Below, piece by piece: positions 1 through 8,047 of a DNA stretch of 64,000 nt (the stretch's first letter is position 1; the number at the start of each line of letters is the position of its first letter). The position numbers and the translations under genes were made by a program. The notes below the pieces were generated by a model. It was given only the letters and a program-made list of their open reading frames with translations. It had not been told where the DNA came from and ran no database searches. This DNA is from Arthrobacter sp. PvP023. GTDB lineage: Bacteria > Actinomycetota > Actinomycetes > Actinomycetales > Micrococcaceae. The stretch is from positions 1,054,001-1,118,000 of the forward strand of contig NZ_JAFIBI010000001.1 of assembly GCF_017832975.1 (NCBI RefSeq), given 5' to 3'.

Positions 1-349
1 GCACGGAGTCGCCGATGCCCTTGGTGAAGCCTTCCTTGCGGCGCTCCACCCGGCAGCCGAGTTCCTTGTAGTACGCTTCGGCGGCGTCCACCTCGGCGGG
101 GGACTTCACCCGGTAGGCGAACGCTGCGACGGCGGCGATGGGTCCCTTGCGGAGCACCAGGTTGTGGTGGATGAACTCCTCGAGGGAGCGCAGGTAGATG
201 TTGTTCTCGTCCTCCTCGGTGACGTGCAGGCCGAGGAGGTCAACGTAGAACTCGCGGGATTTGGCGAGGTCCGTGACGACGATCTCCATGTACGCGCAGC
301 GGACGATGTCAGGAGCCGGAACGGAGGGCTTGGGGATGACGTTGCTCAT
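1..349 (-). CDS. hpaD: 3,4-dihydroxyphenylacetate 2,3-dioxygenase, partial
   Basis: Extradiol dioxygenase that opens the ring of homoprotocatechuate to 5-carboxymethyl-2-hydroxymuconate semialdehyde, the substrate of the next gene's product. The ATG is at 347-349 on the minus strand and about 116 N-terminal residues are visible; the rest lies beyond the left edge. The start MSNVIPKPSVPAPDIV and the segment MEIVVTDLAKSREFY are typical of the first vicinal-oxygen-chelate module. From memory it is very close to the Mn-dependent MndD of Arthrobacter globiformis and the Fe enzyme of Brevibacterium fuscum. The metal ligands are outside the window, so the metal cannot be told. It is last in the minus-strand operon, 50 bases after hpaE. 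Confidence 0.9.
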   Translation of the reverse strand, partial: MSNVIPKPSVPAPDIVRCAYMEIVVTDLAKSREFYVDLLGLHVTEEDENNIYLRSLEEFIHHNLVLRKGPIAAVAAFAYRVKSPAEVDAAEAYYKELGCRVERRKEGFTKGIGDSV

Positions 350-399
350 GGTTTTCTCTCTTCTTTGAAAGGGGACCTGGTGGTCTTGGTGGGCCGGGA

Positions 400-1911
400 C
401 TAGGCGCCGAATTTGGGGGTGTGGACGGTACCGAGGGTGATGTGTACGGCCTGCTGGTCGGTGTAGAAATCGATGGAGCGGTAGCCGCCCTCGTGGCCCA
501 GGCCGGAGGCCTTGACGCCGCCGAACGGGGTGCGGAGGTCGCGGACGTTGTGGCTGTTCAGCCACACCATGCCGGCCTCGACGTTCTGCGAGAAGTTGTG
601 CGCGCGGGTGAGGTTCTGCGTCCAGATGTAGGCCGCCAGGCCGTACTTGGTGTTGTTCGCCAGGGCGAGGGCTTCGTCGTCGTTCTCGAACGGGGTGATG
701 GCGACAACGGGGCCGAAGATCTCCTCCTGGAAGATCCGTGCGTCCGGGGCGACGTCGGCGAACACGGTGGGGGCGATGTAGTTGCCTTCCGGGAGGCCTT
801 CGGGACGGCCGCCGCCAGCTAGGAGCCGGCCTTCGGACTTGCCGATCTCCACGTAGGAGGCCACCTTGGCGAAGTGCTCCGGGTGGACCAGGGCACCCAC
901 CTGGGTCTTGGGGTCATGGGGATCGCCGACGACGATGTTCTTGGCGCGGGCGGCGTACTTTTCGCAGAACTCGTCGTAGATGGCGCGTTCGACGAGGATG
1001 CGGGAGCCTGCGGTGCAGCGTTCGCCGTTGAGGGAGAAGACGCCGAACAGGGCTGAATCGATCGCGGCGTCGAGGTCGGCGTCGGCGAACACAACGCAGG
1101 GGGACTTGCCGCCGAGCTCCATGGAGAGGCCCTTGAGGTTGGCGGCGGCGTTGCGGAAGATCGTCTGGCCGGTGGTGGTCTCGCCGGTGAAGGAAATCAG
1201 GGGCACGTCCGGGTGCTTGACCAGGGCGTCGCCGGCTTCTTCGCCGAGGCCGTTGACCAGGTTGAACACACCGTCGGGAAGTCCTGCATCCTTGAAGATC
1301 GTGGCCCACAGCGATGCTGACAGCGGAGTGAATTCGGCCGGCTTGAGGACCACGGTGTTGCCGGTGGCCAGTGCCGGGGCGAGCTTCCAGGACTCCAGCA
1401 TGAACGGGGTGTTCCACGGGGTGATGAGGCCGGCGACGCCGATCGGCTTGCGGTTCACGTAGTTGATCTGCGAGCCCGGGACCTTCATGGCGTCGTCGAA
1501 CTGGGCAACGATCAGGTCCGCAAAGAAACGGAAATTCTCCGCCGCGCGGAGGGCCTGGCCTTTGGCCTGGGTGATGGGGAGGCCGGTGTCGAAGGTCTCG
1601 AGTTCGGCGAGGCGCTCCTCCTGGGCTTCGACGGCGTCCGCGATCTTGTTCAGGATGCGGGCGCGTTCGCGCGGCTTCATCTTCGGCCACGGGCCGTTGA
1701 CGAAGGCTTCGCGGGCTGCGGCGACGGCCAGGTCAATGTCCTCTTTCTGGCCGGCGGCGGCGGTGGCGTAGTTGGTGTTGGAAACCGGGTCCAGGACGTC
1801 GAAGGTCTTACCGCCCACGGAGTCAACGAATTCACCGTTGATGTAGTGCTGGATGTGGGTGGGAAGGTCCTGCGGTACGTAGTGGGTGGTTTCTGCGGCA
1901 GTGAACGTCAT
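400..1911 (-). CDS. hpaE: 5-carboxymethyl-2-hydroxymuconate semialdehyde dehydrogenase
   Basis: NAD-dependent aldehyde dehydrogenase of 503 residues, the usual family length. The catalytic cysteine sits in GERCTAGSR, the general-base glutamate in MELGGKSP, and the cofactor segment is TPWNTPFM. Family alone would allow several substrates; the assignment rests on its position between the homoprotocatechuate dioxygenase and the FAH-type hydrolase, where HpaE/HpcC would oxidise the ring-cleavage semialdehyde to 5-carboxymethyl-2-hydroxymuconate. It begins only 9 bases after the GntR gene, so the genes are probably cotranscribed. Confidence 0.9.
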   Translation of the reverse strand: MTFTAAETTHYVPQDLPTHIQHYINGEFVDSVGGKTFDVLDPVSNTNYATAAAGQKEDIDLAVAAAREAFVNGPWPKMKPRERARILNKIADAVEAQEERLAELETFDTGLPITQAKGQALRAAENFRFFADLIVAQFDDAMKVPGSQINYVNRKPIGVAGLITPWNTPFMLESWKLAPALATGNTVVLKPAEFTPLSASLWATIFKDAGLPDGVFNLVNGLGEEAGDALVKHPDVPLISFTGETTTGQTIFRNAAANLKGLSMELGGKSPCVVFADADLDAAIDSALFGVFSLNGERCTAGSRILVERAIYDEFCEKYAARAKNIVVGDPHDPKTQVGALVHPEHFAKVASYVEIGKSEGRLLAGGGRPEGLPEGNYIAPTVFADVAPDARIFQEEIFGPVVAITPFENDDEALALANNTKYGLAAYIWTQNLTRAHNFSQNVEAGMVWLNSHNVRDLRTPFGGVKASGLGHEGGYRSIDFYTDQQAVHITLGTVHTPKFGA

Positions 1912-1920
1912 TGTTTTTCC

Positions 1921-2604
1921 TTACTGCTGTGCGGTCTGTTGTTCGGTGGAGGTAGCTTGCGCCAGGTAGGCATCCAGGGTGGCGCTCCGGTGCAGGCGGG
2001 CCGCCTTTTCGATGTCGTCGGCCGTGGCGCCGGTTTCAATGAGCCGGAGCAGGGCCTCGTGTTCGTCCACCGAGTCACGGGCGCGGCCCGGGACGAAGCG
2101 GAACGTGGAGGACCGCAGCGACGCGAGCCGGTTCCAGCCCCGGTGGACGAGGTCCAGGATGTGCGGGTTGGGGCAGTGCTCGAACAGGACGCTGTGGAAG
2201 TCCTGGTTGAGCCGGGTGAAGCGGACGGGGTCGAAGTGCTCCAGGCATTCGCGCATTTCCTCGTTCACTGCCCGGGCCCGGGCCACGTCCGCCGCACCGA
2301 TGAGCGGAGCCGAGAGAGCCGTGGCGGCACCTTCGACGATGCTCAGGGTCTGCATCGTGTAGAGGTACTCCGTGGGGTCGATGCCGGACACGGTGGCGCC
2401 GACGTTCCGCTCGAACGTGACCAGCCCTTCGGCCTCGAGGCGGCGGATGGCTTCGCGGACGGGCACCACGCTGACGCCAAGGTCCTCGGCGATTTTCGCC
2501 AGCACCAGCCGGTAGCCGGGGGAGTAGGTGCCGTCCACGATCCGGGCCTTGACGGCGGCGTACGCCTGCTCGGACTTACTGCCGGCCATCACTATTTCAG
2601 TCAT
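1921..2604 (-). CDS. GntR-family regulator with FCD domain
   Basis: Predicted repressor of the homoprotocatechuate genes. Residues about 10-75 form a winged helix (EDLGVSVVPVREAIRRLEAEG) and the rest is a helical FCD effector domain whose metal-binding His/Asp are plausible in FTRLNQDFHSVLF. I chose the ATG at 2604 (MTEIVMAGS, 227 residues): it overlaps the upstream stop codon region by 8 bases, which suggests translational coupling, and the in-frame extension to 2628 lies inside the upstream gene. FCD regulators often bind GTATAC-centred palindromes, and one lies at 4115-4126 before this operon. Confidence 0.88.
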   Translation of the reverse strand: MTEIVMAGSKSEQAYAAVKARIVDGTYSPGYRLVLAKIAEDLGVSVVPVREAIRRLEAEGLVTFERNVGATVSGIDPTEYLYTMQTLSIVEGAATALSAPLIGAADVARARAVNEEMRECLEHFDPVRFTRLNQDFHSVLFEHCPNPHILDLVHRGWNRLASLRSSTFRFVPGRARDSVDEHEALLRLIETGATADDIEKAARLHRSATLDAYLAQATSTEQQTAQQ

Positions 2605-4090
2605 GTGCGGGGCCTTCCCATTCTTCATACCTGGCCCGCCATTCGGAGTTCAACGGGTAGAGGCCGTCCACGCTGTGGCCCTGCTGCACCATCTCGGCAA
2701 TGAAGGTTTCCTCGCGTTCCTGGGCGATGGAATCGTCCGCGAGTTCTTCGGCCAGTGCCGGCGGTATCACCAGGATGCCGTCCGCGTCCGCCACGATGAT
2801 GTCCCCGGGCTGCACGGTGGTGCCGCCGCAGGCGATCGTGATGTCCGTGTCCCACGGGATGTGCCGGCGCCCCAGCACGGCCGGGTGCGGGTTGGAATAG
2901 TAGGTGGGCATGTCCATGGCGGCCACCGCGGAGAAGTCTCGGACACCGCCGTCGGTGATGACGGCGGCGGCGCCGCGGACCTGGGCGCGGAGGGCCAGGA
3001 TGTCGCCGATGGTGCCGGTGCCCTTTTCGCCGCGGGCTTCCATCACCAGGATTTCGCCCTCGTTGACCGAGTCGATGGCCTTCTTCTGGGCGTTGAAGCC
3101 GCCGCCGTGGGTCTTGAAGAGGTCCTCGCGGTTGGGCACGTAGCGCAGGGTCCGGGCCAGGCCCACGATCCGCTTGTCCGGGCGGGTGGAGGTGAGGCCG
3201 TCGATGCTGACGTTGTTCAGGCCGCGTTTGCGCAGCTGGGAGGACAGGGTGGCAGTGCAGACGCTTTCCAGCTTGGCCTTCAGTTCCGGCGGGAGGACGG
3301 GCCCGACGGCGGCAAGCCCGGCCGCTTCCCGCGAACCGTACGCTTCCTCCCGCTGGAGGTCATCGGTCCTGGGCCGGGCGCCGAAGTCCGCGAACGGCGT
3401 CGTGCCTTCCTCCACCCGGGTGGCCAGGCGGCCGGTGGACAGGCCACCGCCGGCGGCGCCCGCCGTCGTACTGGTGCTGACTTCAACCTCGACGACGTCG
3501 CCCGGCCTGGCGACGGAGGCGCCGGCCGGCGTGCCGGTCAGGATGATGTCGCCCTCTTCGAGGGTGAGGAGCTGGGAGAGGTCCGCAATAAGCCGGGCGA
3601 ACGGGAAGAGGAGGTCCCCGGTGGTGTCGTCCTGGACAAGTTCGCCGTTGTGCCAGGTGCGGATGCGGAGTTCTGCGGGGTTGACGGCGTCCGCTGCGAT
3701 CAGTCCCGGGCCGACCGGCGTGAAACCGTCCCCGCCCTTGGACCGGAGGTTGGAGCCCTTGTCCGCGTAGCGGAGGTCGTAGACGCCGAGGTCGTTGCTG
3801 GCCGTGACCCACTCGACGTGGCTCCAGGCGTCCTCGACGCCCACACGGCGGGCCGGCTTGCCGATGATCAGGGCGATCTCGCCTTCGTAGCCGAGGAGTT
3901 CACATCCGGCCGGGCGTTCCACCGTTGAAGGGGCTTCCGCCGACCCTGTCGCCAGGGACGAGGACGGCTTCAGGAAGTAGGAGGGCTGCTCCGGAGTGCG
4001 GCCGCGCTGGGCCGCCCGGCTGGGGTAGTTGATATGCACCGCGATGACTTTGCGGGCCGCGGCCAGGATGCGGTCGGTGACCTGTTCCAA
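2597..4090 (-). CDS. FAH-family hydrolase/isomerase fused to RraA-like domain
   Basis: A 497-residue two-domain protein and first gene of the minus-strand homoprotocatechuate operon. Residues about 1-235 are a fumarylacetoacetate-hydrolase fold: GYEGEIALIIGKPARRV carries the E-x-E metal ligands, and TASNDLGVYDLRYADKG and ILTGTPAG are family motifs. In this pathway HpaG/HpcE-type FAH proteins decarboxylate and isomerise the carboxymethyl-muconate. A linker rich in Ala/Gly/Thr follows. Residues about 275-480 are RraA-like (GDILALRAQVRG, ITDGGVRDFSAV, IIVADADGILVIP). Some RraA relatives are class II pyruvate aldolases, the activity needed for the last step, so the fusion may join two pathway steps; this is inference. 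A separate hpaI aldolase is not seen in the window. Confidence 0.85.
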   Translation of the reverse strand: MEQVTDRILAAARKVIAVHINYPSRAAQRGRTPEQPSYFLKPSSSLATGSAEAPSTVERPAGCELLGYEGEIALIIGKPARRVGVEDAWSHVEWVTASNDLGVYDLRYADKGSNLRSKGGDGFTPVGPGLIAADAVNPAELRIRTWHNGELVQDDTTGDLLFPFARLIADLSQLLTLEEGDIILTGTPAGASVARPGDVVEVEVSTSTTAGAAGGGLSTGRLATRVEEGTTPFADFGARPRTDDLQREEAYGSREAAGLAAVGPVLPPELKAKLESVCTATLSSQLRKRGLNNVSIDGLTSTRPDKRIVGLARTLRYVPNREDLFKTHGGGFNAQKKAIDSVNEGEILVMEARGEKGTGTIGDILALRAQVRGAAAVITDGGVRDFSAVAAMDMPTYYSNPHPAVLGRRHIPWDTDITIACGGTTVQPGDIIVADADGILVIPPALAEELADDSIAQEREETFIAEMVQQGHSVDGLYPLNSEWRARYEEWEGPAHD

Positions 4091-4114
4091 GAGTTACTCC
4101 TCATCGAGTACGAA

Positions 4115-4126
4115 ATCGTATACGAT
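4115..4126. promoter_or_regulatory. Candidate GntR/FCD operator (12-bp palindrome)
   Basis: Perfect palindrome ATCGTATACGAT, 25 bases upstream of the FAH-RraA start and in the divergent region shared with the monooxygenase. The GTATAC core matches the kind of site bound by FadR/FCD-type GntR proteins, and such a regulator is encoded in the operon. Function is inferred. Confidence 0.6.
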
Positions 4127-4241
4127 AACTATCACTCAGGGAGCGTGGAACGTCAACCCTTTGTTTTCAGGGAGTTTTCCGGGCTGCTTGTAACGCAGGT
4201 CATATCTGCGTACAGTTTTGAAAGAGCATAGATTTCTATTA

Positions 4242-4266
4242 TCGAACACTTAGTTCGAATATCGAA
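4242..4266. promoter_or_regulatory. Overlapping TCGAA inverted repeats before the monooxygenase
   Basis: TCGAAC (4242-4247) and GTTCGA (4253-4258) form an inverted repeat with a 5-base spacer; TTCGA (4254-4258) and TCGAA (4262-4266) form a second with a 3-base spacer, sharing the middle half-site. The site lies 46 bases before the GTG start at 4312. It differs from the GTATAC palindrome, so it may bind another regulator. Confidence 0.5.
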
Positions 4267-4311
4267 TACAGAAGACGGCGATCCGCCGCCCACAATGAAG
4301 TGAGGACCCCC

Positions 4312-6228
4312 GTGCAATTCCACCACCACGGTTACGTATCCGGTGACCCGCGAGTCCGGCCGGCAGCAGGCGTAGGCATCAATCGGCCCACTGAGCTTCC
4401 TGATGAGGTGGACGTCCTGATTGTCGGCACAGGCCCCGCCGGCATGCTGGCCGCCGCCCAGCTGTCCCAGTTCCCGGGCATCACCACGCGCATCGTAGAA
4501 CGCCGCGCCGGCAGGCTGCCCATCGGCCAGGCGGACGGCATCCAGGCGAGGAGCGTCGAGACCTTCCAGGCCTTCGGCTTCGCCGAACGGATCATCGCCG
4601 AGGCCTACCGGATCACCGAAATGGCGTTCTGGAAGCCGGACCCGGCCGACCACTCGCGCATCATCCGGGGAGCCCGGGCGGTGGACGACGCGATGGGGAT
4701 CAGTGAGTTCCCGCACCTCATCGTCAACCAGGCCCGCGTCCTGGACTACTTCGCCGAATTCATGGCGAATTCGCCCACGCGCATGGCCCCGGATTACGGC
4801 TTTGAATTCCGGAGCCTGGAAGTCACCGGCGAGGGGGAGTATCCGGTCACCGTGACCCTGCTTCACACTGCAGGTCCCCGGGAAGGCCAGGAAAAGGTTG
4901 TCCGGGCCAAATATGTCATCGGCGCAGACGGCGCGCGCAGCAAGGTGCGCGATGCGATCGGCTGCACCCTCGCCGGCGACGCCGCCAACCATGCGTGGGG
5001 CGTTATGGACGTCCTCGCCGTGACGGACTTTCCGGACATCCGCACCAAGTGCGCAATCCAGTCCGGCTCGGGCGGGAGCATTCTGCACATCCCACGCGAA
5101 GGCGGGTACCTGTTCCGCATGTATGTTGACCTCGGCGAGGTGGACCCCAACGACAAAGGTGCCGTGCGCAACACCTCCATCGAGGAGATCATCCGCAAGG
5201 CGAACGAGATCCTCCACCCGTACACGCTCGACGTCCGCGACGTCGCCTGGCACAGCGTGTACGAGGTGGGCCACCGGCTCACCGACCGGTTCGACGACGT
5301 CCTCCCGGACCAGCGGGGCACCCGCGCACCCCGGGTGTTCATCACCGGCGATGCCTGCCACACGCACAGCGCCAAGGCCGGGCAGGGCATGAACGTTTCC
5401 ATGCAGGACGGGTTCAACCTGGCGTGGAAGCTCGGCCACGTCCTCGAGGGCCGCAGCCCGGAAAGCCTGTTGACCACCTACTCGAACGAACGGCAGGTCA
5501 TCGCCAAGAACCTCATCGACTTCGACAAAGAGTGGTCCACGATGATGGCGAAGAAGCCTGAAGAGTTCGAGAGCCCTTCCGAGCTTGAGGACTTCTACGT
5601 AAGCACTGCCGAGTTCCCGGCCGGCTTCATGACCCAGTACACCCCGTCGATGCTCACCGGCAGTGCCGAACACCAGGAGCTGGCCGCCGGCTTCCCCGTC
5701 GGCAAGCGCTTCAAGTCAGCGCCCGTCGTGCGGGTCTGCGATACCAACCCCATGCAGCTCGGTCACCACGCCACGGCGGACGGACGGTGGCGCATCTACG
5801 TCTTCGCCGACGCGGCAGCGCCGGCAACGGGACAGCAGGGTGTCCCCTCAGCGGTGGCCGACTTCGCCGAGTGGATTGCGAAGGCGCCGGACTCGCCGCT
5901 GGCCGCCACGCCGTCGGGCGCCGACCTCGACGCATGGTTCGACGTGAAGGTGATCTACCAGCAGCCCCACACGGACGTTGATATCAACGCGGTCCCGGCG
6001 GTGTTCAAGCCGCAGGTTGGCCCGTTCCAGCTGACGGACTACGAGAAGGTGTACGCCACCGATCCGAAGGCTGACATCTTCGAGCTGCGCGGCCTGGACC
6101 GCGGCGGCGTGATCGTGGTGGTGCGCCCGGACCAGTACGTGGCCAACGTCCTGCCCTTGGCGGCGACGGCGGAACTCGGCGCGTTCTTCGCACCCCTCCT
6201 GGCGACCGGACGGGCCGCGGCAGTCTAG
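4312..6228 (+). CDS. FAD-dependent aromatic monooxygenase (phenol / 3-hydroxybenzoate hydroxylase type)
   Basis: Class A flavoprotein hydroxylase of 638 residues, the length of phenol 2-monooxygenase and 3-hydroxybenzoate 4-monooxygenase (MobA) proteins. Visible motifs are the nucleotide-binding VGTGPAGMLAAAQLS, the DG motif VIGADGARSKVRD and the GD motif ITGDACHTHSAKAGQGMN; the C-terminal third is the thioredoxin-like domain of this subgroup. I prefer GTG 4312 over GTG 4300 because GTGAGGA at 4300-4306 is then a spaced ribosome-binding site. Divergent from the homoprotocatechuate operon, it may make a catechol substrate, but the substrate cannot be read from sequence. Confidence 0.82.
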   Translation: MQFHHHGYVSGDPRVRPAAGVGINRPTELPDEVDVLIVGTGPAGMLAAAQLSQFPGITTRIVERRAGRLPIGQADGIQARSVETFQAFGFAERIIAEAYRITEMAFWKPDPADHSRIIRGARAVDDAMGISEFPHLIVNQARVLDYFAEFMANSPTRMAPDYGFEFRSLEVTGEGEYPVTVTLLHTAGPREGQEKVVRAKYVIGADGARSKVRDAIGCTLAGDAANHAWGVMDVLAVTDFPDIRTKCAIQSGSGGSILHIPREGGYLFRMYVDLGEVDPNDKGAVRNTSIEEIIRKANEILHPYTLDVRDVAWHSVYEVGHRLTDRFDDVLPDQRGTRAPRVFITGDACHTHSAKAGQGMNVSMQDGFNLAWKLGHVLEGRSPESLLTTYSNERQVIAKNLIDFDKEWSTMMAKKPEEFESPSELEDFYVSTAEFPAGFMTQYTPSMLTGSAEHQELAAGFPVGKRFKSAPVVRVCDTNPMQLGHHATADGRWRIYVFADAAAPATGQQGVPSAVADFAEWIAKAPDSPLAATPSGADLDAWFDVKVIYQQPHTDVDINAVPAVFKPQVGPFQLTDYEKVYATDPKADIFELRGLDRGGVIVVVRPDQYVANVLPLAATAELGAFFAPLLATGRAAAV

Positions 6229-6253
6229 CCCCGGACCTGTTGCCCCGCGCATG

Positions 6254-6318
6254 GGAGTTTTTGTCCAGATAATGGGTCCAAAAGGCGGCCGAAGTCCCGT
6301 TATCTGGACAAAAACTCC
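6254..6318. repeat. 65-bp intergenic palindrome, copy 1
   Basis: Two 23-base arms (6254-6276 and 6296-6318) are inverted copies with one mismatch, around a 19-base loop. The left arm begins GGAGTTTTTGTCCAGATA and the right ends TATCTGGACAAAAACTCC. It lies between convergent genes and could fold as a bidirectional terminator. A second copy with identical 23-19-23 layout is at 12327-12391, so this is an interspersed element, not just a local hairpin. Confidence 0.9.
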
Positions 6319-6344
6319 ACCCGCGCAGGACCGAAGCCCGGACC

Positions 6345-7202
6345 TCAGCCGGCGGCTGCCTGCCCGGTCCGGTATTCGGCGGCGGCATAGACGCCCAGGA
6401 TGCGCACTTCCGTGGTGAAGAAGTCCAGTTCCTCGAGGGCCAGCCGGAGCGGCAGGTCCTCGGGGTGGCCTTCGACGTCGGCCATGAACATGGTGGCGGC
6501 AAACTCGTTGCCCACCATGTAGCTTTCCAGCCGGGTCATGTTCACGCCGTTCGTGGCAAAACCGCCGAGGGCCTTGAAGAGCGCGGAGGGGACGTTGCGG
6601 ACCCGGAACAGGAAGCTGGTTACTGCCGGTCCGGGCAGCTCCTCCCGGGACGGCAGTTCCTTTTCAGGAGCCAGGACCACGAAACGGGTGGTGTTGGAGG
6701 GGTCATCCTCGACGCGCGATGCGAGCACCTCCAGCCCGTAGATCTTGGCCGCGAGTGGGGGAGCGAGGGACAGCTTGGCAGGATCGTTCCATTCGCTCAC
6801 CTCCCGGGCGGAGCCTGCAGTGTCGCCGGCAATAACAGGCTTCAGTCCGGCGCTCCGGATGAGGCGCCGGCACTGGCCCAGGGCGTGGATGTGGCTGTGG
6901 ACCTCGGTGGCGCCTTCGATGGTGCTGCCGGGGATGCCCAGCAGGTCGAAGTGGATGGGCAGGAAGAACTCGCCCACGATCTGGAGGCGGGACTGGGGGA
7001 GCAGGACGTGGATGTCCGCCACCCGCCCCGCTATCGAGTTCTCGATCGGAATCATGGCCAGGTCGGCTTCACCGCCGGATACCAGCTCGAAGGCGTCCTC
7101 GAAGCTGGCGCACGGGATGCTTTCCAGCTCCGGGAACATCTGGGCGCACGCAATATTGGAATTAGCGCCGGGTTCACCTTGGTACGCAATTTTCTGGGTC
7201 AC
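6345..7202 (-). CDS. pheA: Prephenate dehydratase
   Basis: Converts prephenate to phenylpyruvate in phenylalanine synthesis. The 285-residue monofunctional form begins IAYQGEPGANSN. The catalytic domain contains NTTRFVVL (the conserved TRF motif) and is followed by a C-terminal ACT domain (ALFKALGGFATNGVNMTRLE) for phenylalanine feedback. I chose GTG 7202, which gives the family's normal N-terminus; the frame stays open upstream to 7523, but that part is low-complexity, crosses the 76-bp palindrome and is antisense-like to the next gene. No clear ribosome-binding site is seen. Confidence 0.92.
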   Translation of the reverse strand: MTQKIAYQGEPGANSNIACAQMFPELESIPCASFEDAFELVSGGEADLAMIPIENSIAGRVADIHVLLPQSRLQIVGEFFLPIHFDLLGIPGSTIEGATEVHSHIHALGQCRRLIRSAGLKPVIAGDTAGSAREVSEWNDPAKLSLAPPLAAKIYGLEVLASRVEDDPSNTTRFVVLAPEKELPSREELPGPAVTSFLFRVRNVPSALFKALGGFATNGVNMTRLESYMVGNEFAATMFMADVEGHPEDLPLRLALEELDFFTTEVRILGVYAAAEYRTGQAAAG

Positions 7203-7230
7203 GAACCGTATGGTTTCACGCCCTGGCGGC

Positions 7231-7306
7231 TCCCACCCAACTGGCTCGCATTTAACGTCGCCATTCGCGCGTTTCACGACATTAACTGCCAGCCAGTTGG
7301 GTGAGA
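7231..7306. repeat. 76-bp intergenic palindrome
   Basis: Two 30-base arms (7231-7260 and 7277-7306) match as an inverted repeat at 26 of 30 positions around a 16-base loop. The outer part is CACCCAACTGGCT on the left and AGCCAGTTGGGTG on the right. It sits between pheA and the downstream-facing regulator gene. Mismatches spread on both arms, and its size, suggest an interspersed extragenic element; only one copy was seen in this window. Confidence 0.85.
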
Positions 7307-7326
7307 CGGGAATACAGGTGCCTCCG

Positions 7327-8043
7327 TCAGAGCGCCAGCCGCATCGACACCTGGTACCGGTCTGAGCGGTACGTTGAGATGGAGTACTCGATGGGCGTGC
7401 CCGGGTCCTCCTGGCCGGTGAACGAGCGGCGCCTGAAGAGGAGGACGGGGGCCCCGGGCTCGATGTCCAGCAGGGCCGCGGTGTCCTCCGATGCGGCGGC
7501 AGCCTCGACGGTCTGTTCCACATGCTGCACCGGATGTCCGGAGGCAGCGAGGACCCGGTAGAGCGATCCCGTCAGGTCCTCGGAGAGCAGGTCCGGCAGG
7601 AGCGGGGGCGGCAGCCAGGATTCGTCCACGCTGACGGGTGCCCCGTTTGCGAGGCGCAGCCTGCGGACCTGATAGGCCGCCTGTCCCGTGGGCAGCCCCA
7701 GGTGCTCGGCCGCCGCAGCGGGCGGCTCCGCCGTCGCGGCAGTGATGACCCGGGTGCTGGGTTCGAAGCCGGCAGCCCGCATGTCCTCATTGAAGGAGGC
7801 CAGATGGAGGGTGGAACGAACCAGGCCGTGCGAGACGAAGGTCCCCTTGCCCTTGATCCGGACCAGCGCCCCGTCCTGGACGAGGTCCGAGATCGCCCGC
7901 CGCACCGTAATACGTGAAACCCCGAACTGTTCCTCCAGCTGGCGTTCCCCCAGCAGCGCGTCCCCCGGCCGAAGCCTGGTGGCCACGAGATCCTGGAGCT
8001 GCCTGCGCACCCAGACGTGTTTGAGTTCCCCCGCCGTATCCAT
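7327..8043 (-). CDS. GntR/UTRA-family regulator, DasR/NagR type
   Basis: Predicted regulator of N-acetylglucosamine use. Residues about 5-75 are a GntR winged helix (ERQLEEQFGVSRITVRRAI, then a KGKGTFV wing) and the rest is a UTRA effector domain that in DasR/NagR senses glucosamine-6-phosphate or GlcNAc-6-phosphate. ATG 8043 (MDTAGELKHVW, 238 residues) matches the family start; the longer frame runs into the EIIA gene. It lies 4 bases after the EIIA stop in an EIIB-EIIA-regulator operon facing the EIIC-nagA-nagB genes. Confidence 0.87.
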   Translation of the reverse strand: MDTAGELKHVWVRRQLQDLVATRLRPGDALLGERQLEEQFGVSRITVRRAISDLVQDGALVRIKGKGTFVSHGLVRSTLHLASFNEDMRAAGFEPSTRVITAATAEPPAAAAEHLGLPTGQAAYQVRRLRLANGAPVSVDESWLPPPLLPDLLSEDLTGSLYRVLAASGHPVQHVEQTVEAAAASEDTAALLDIEPGAPVLLFRRRSFTGQEDPGTPIEYSISTYRSDRYQVSMRLAL

Positions 8044-8047
8044 AGCT

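Noticed and set aside
4153..5673. 506-residue minus-strand open frame opposite the flavin hydroxylase
   Set aside because: Shadow frame; the plus strand has three FAD motifs in order.
7203..7523. N-terminal extension of prephenate dehydratase
   Set aside because: The added residues are Arg/Ser/Pro-rich, cross a palindrome and run antisense-like through the regulator gene; GTG 7202 gives the family's normal start.
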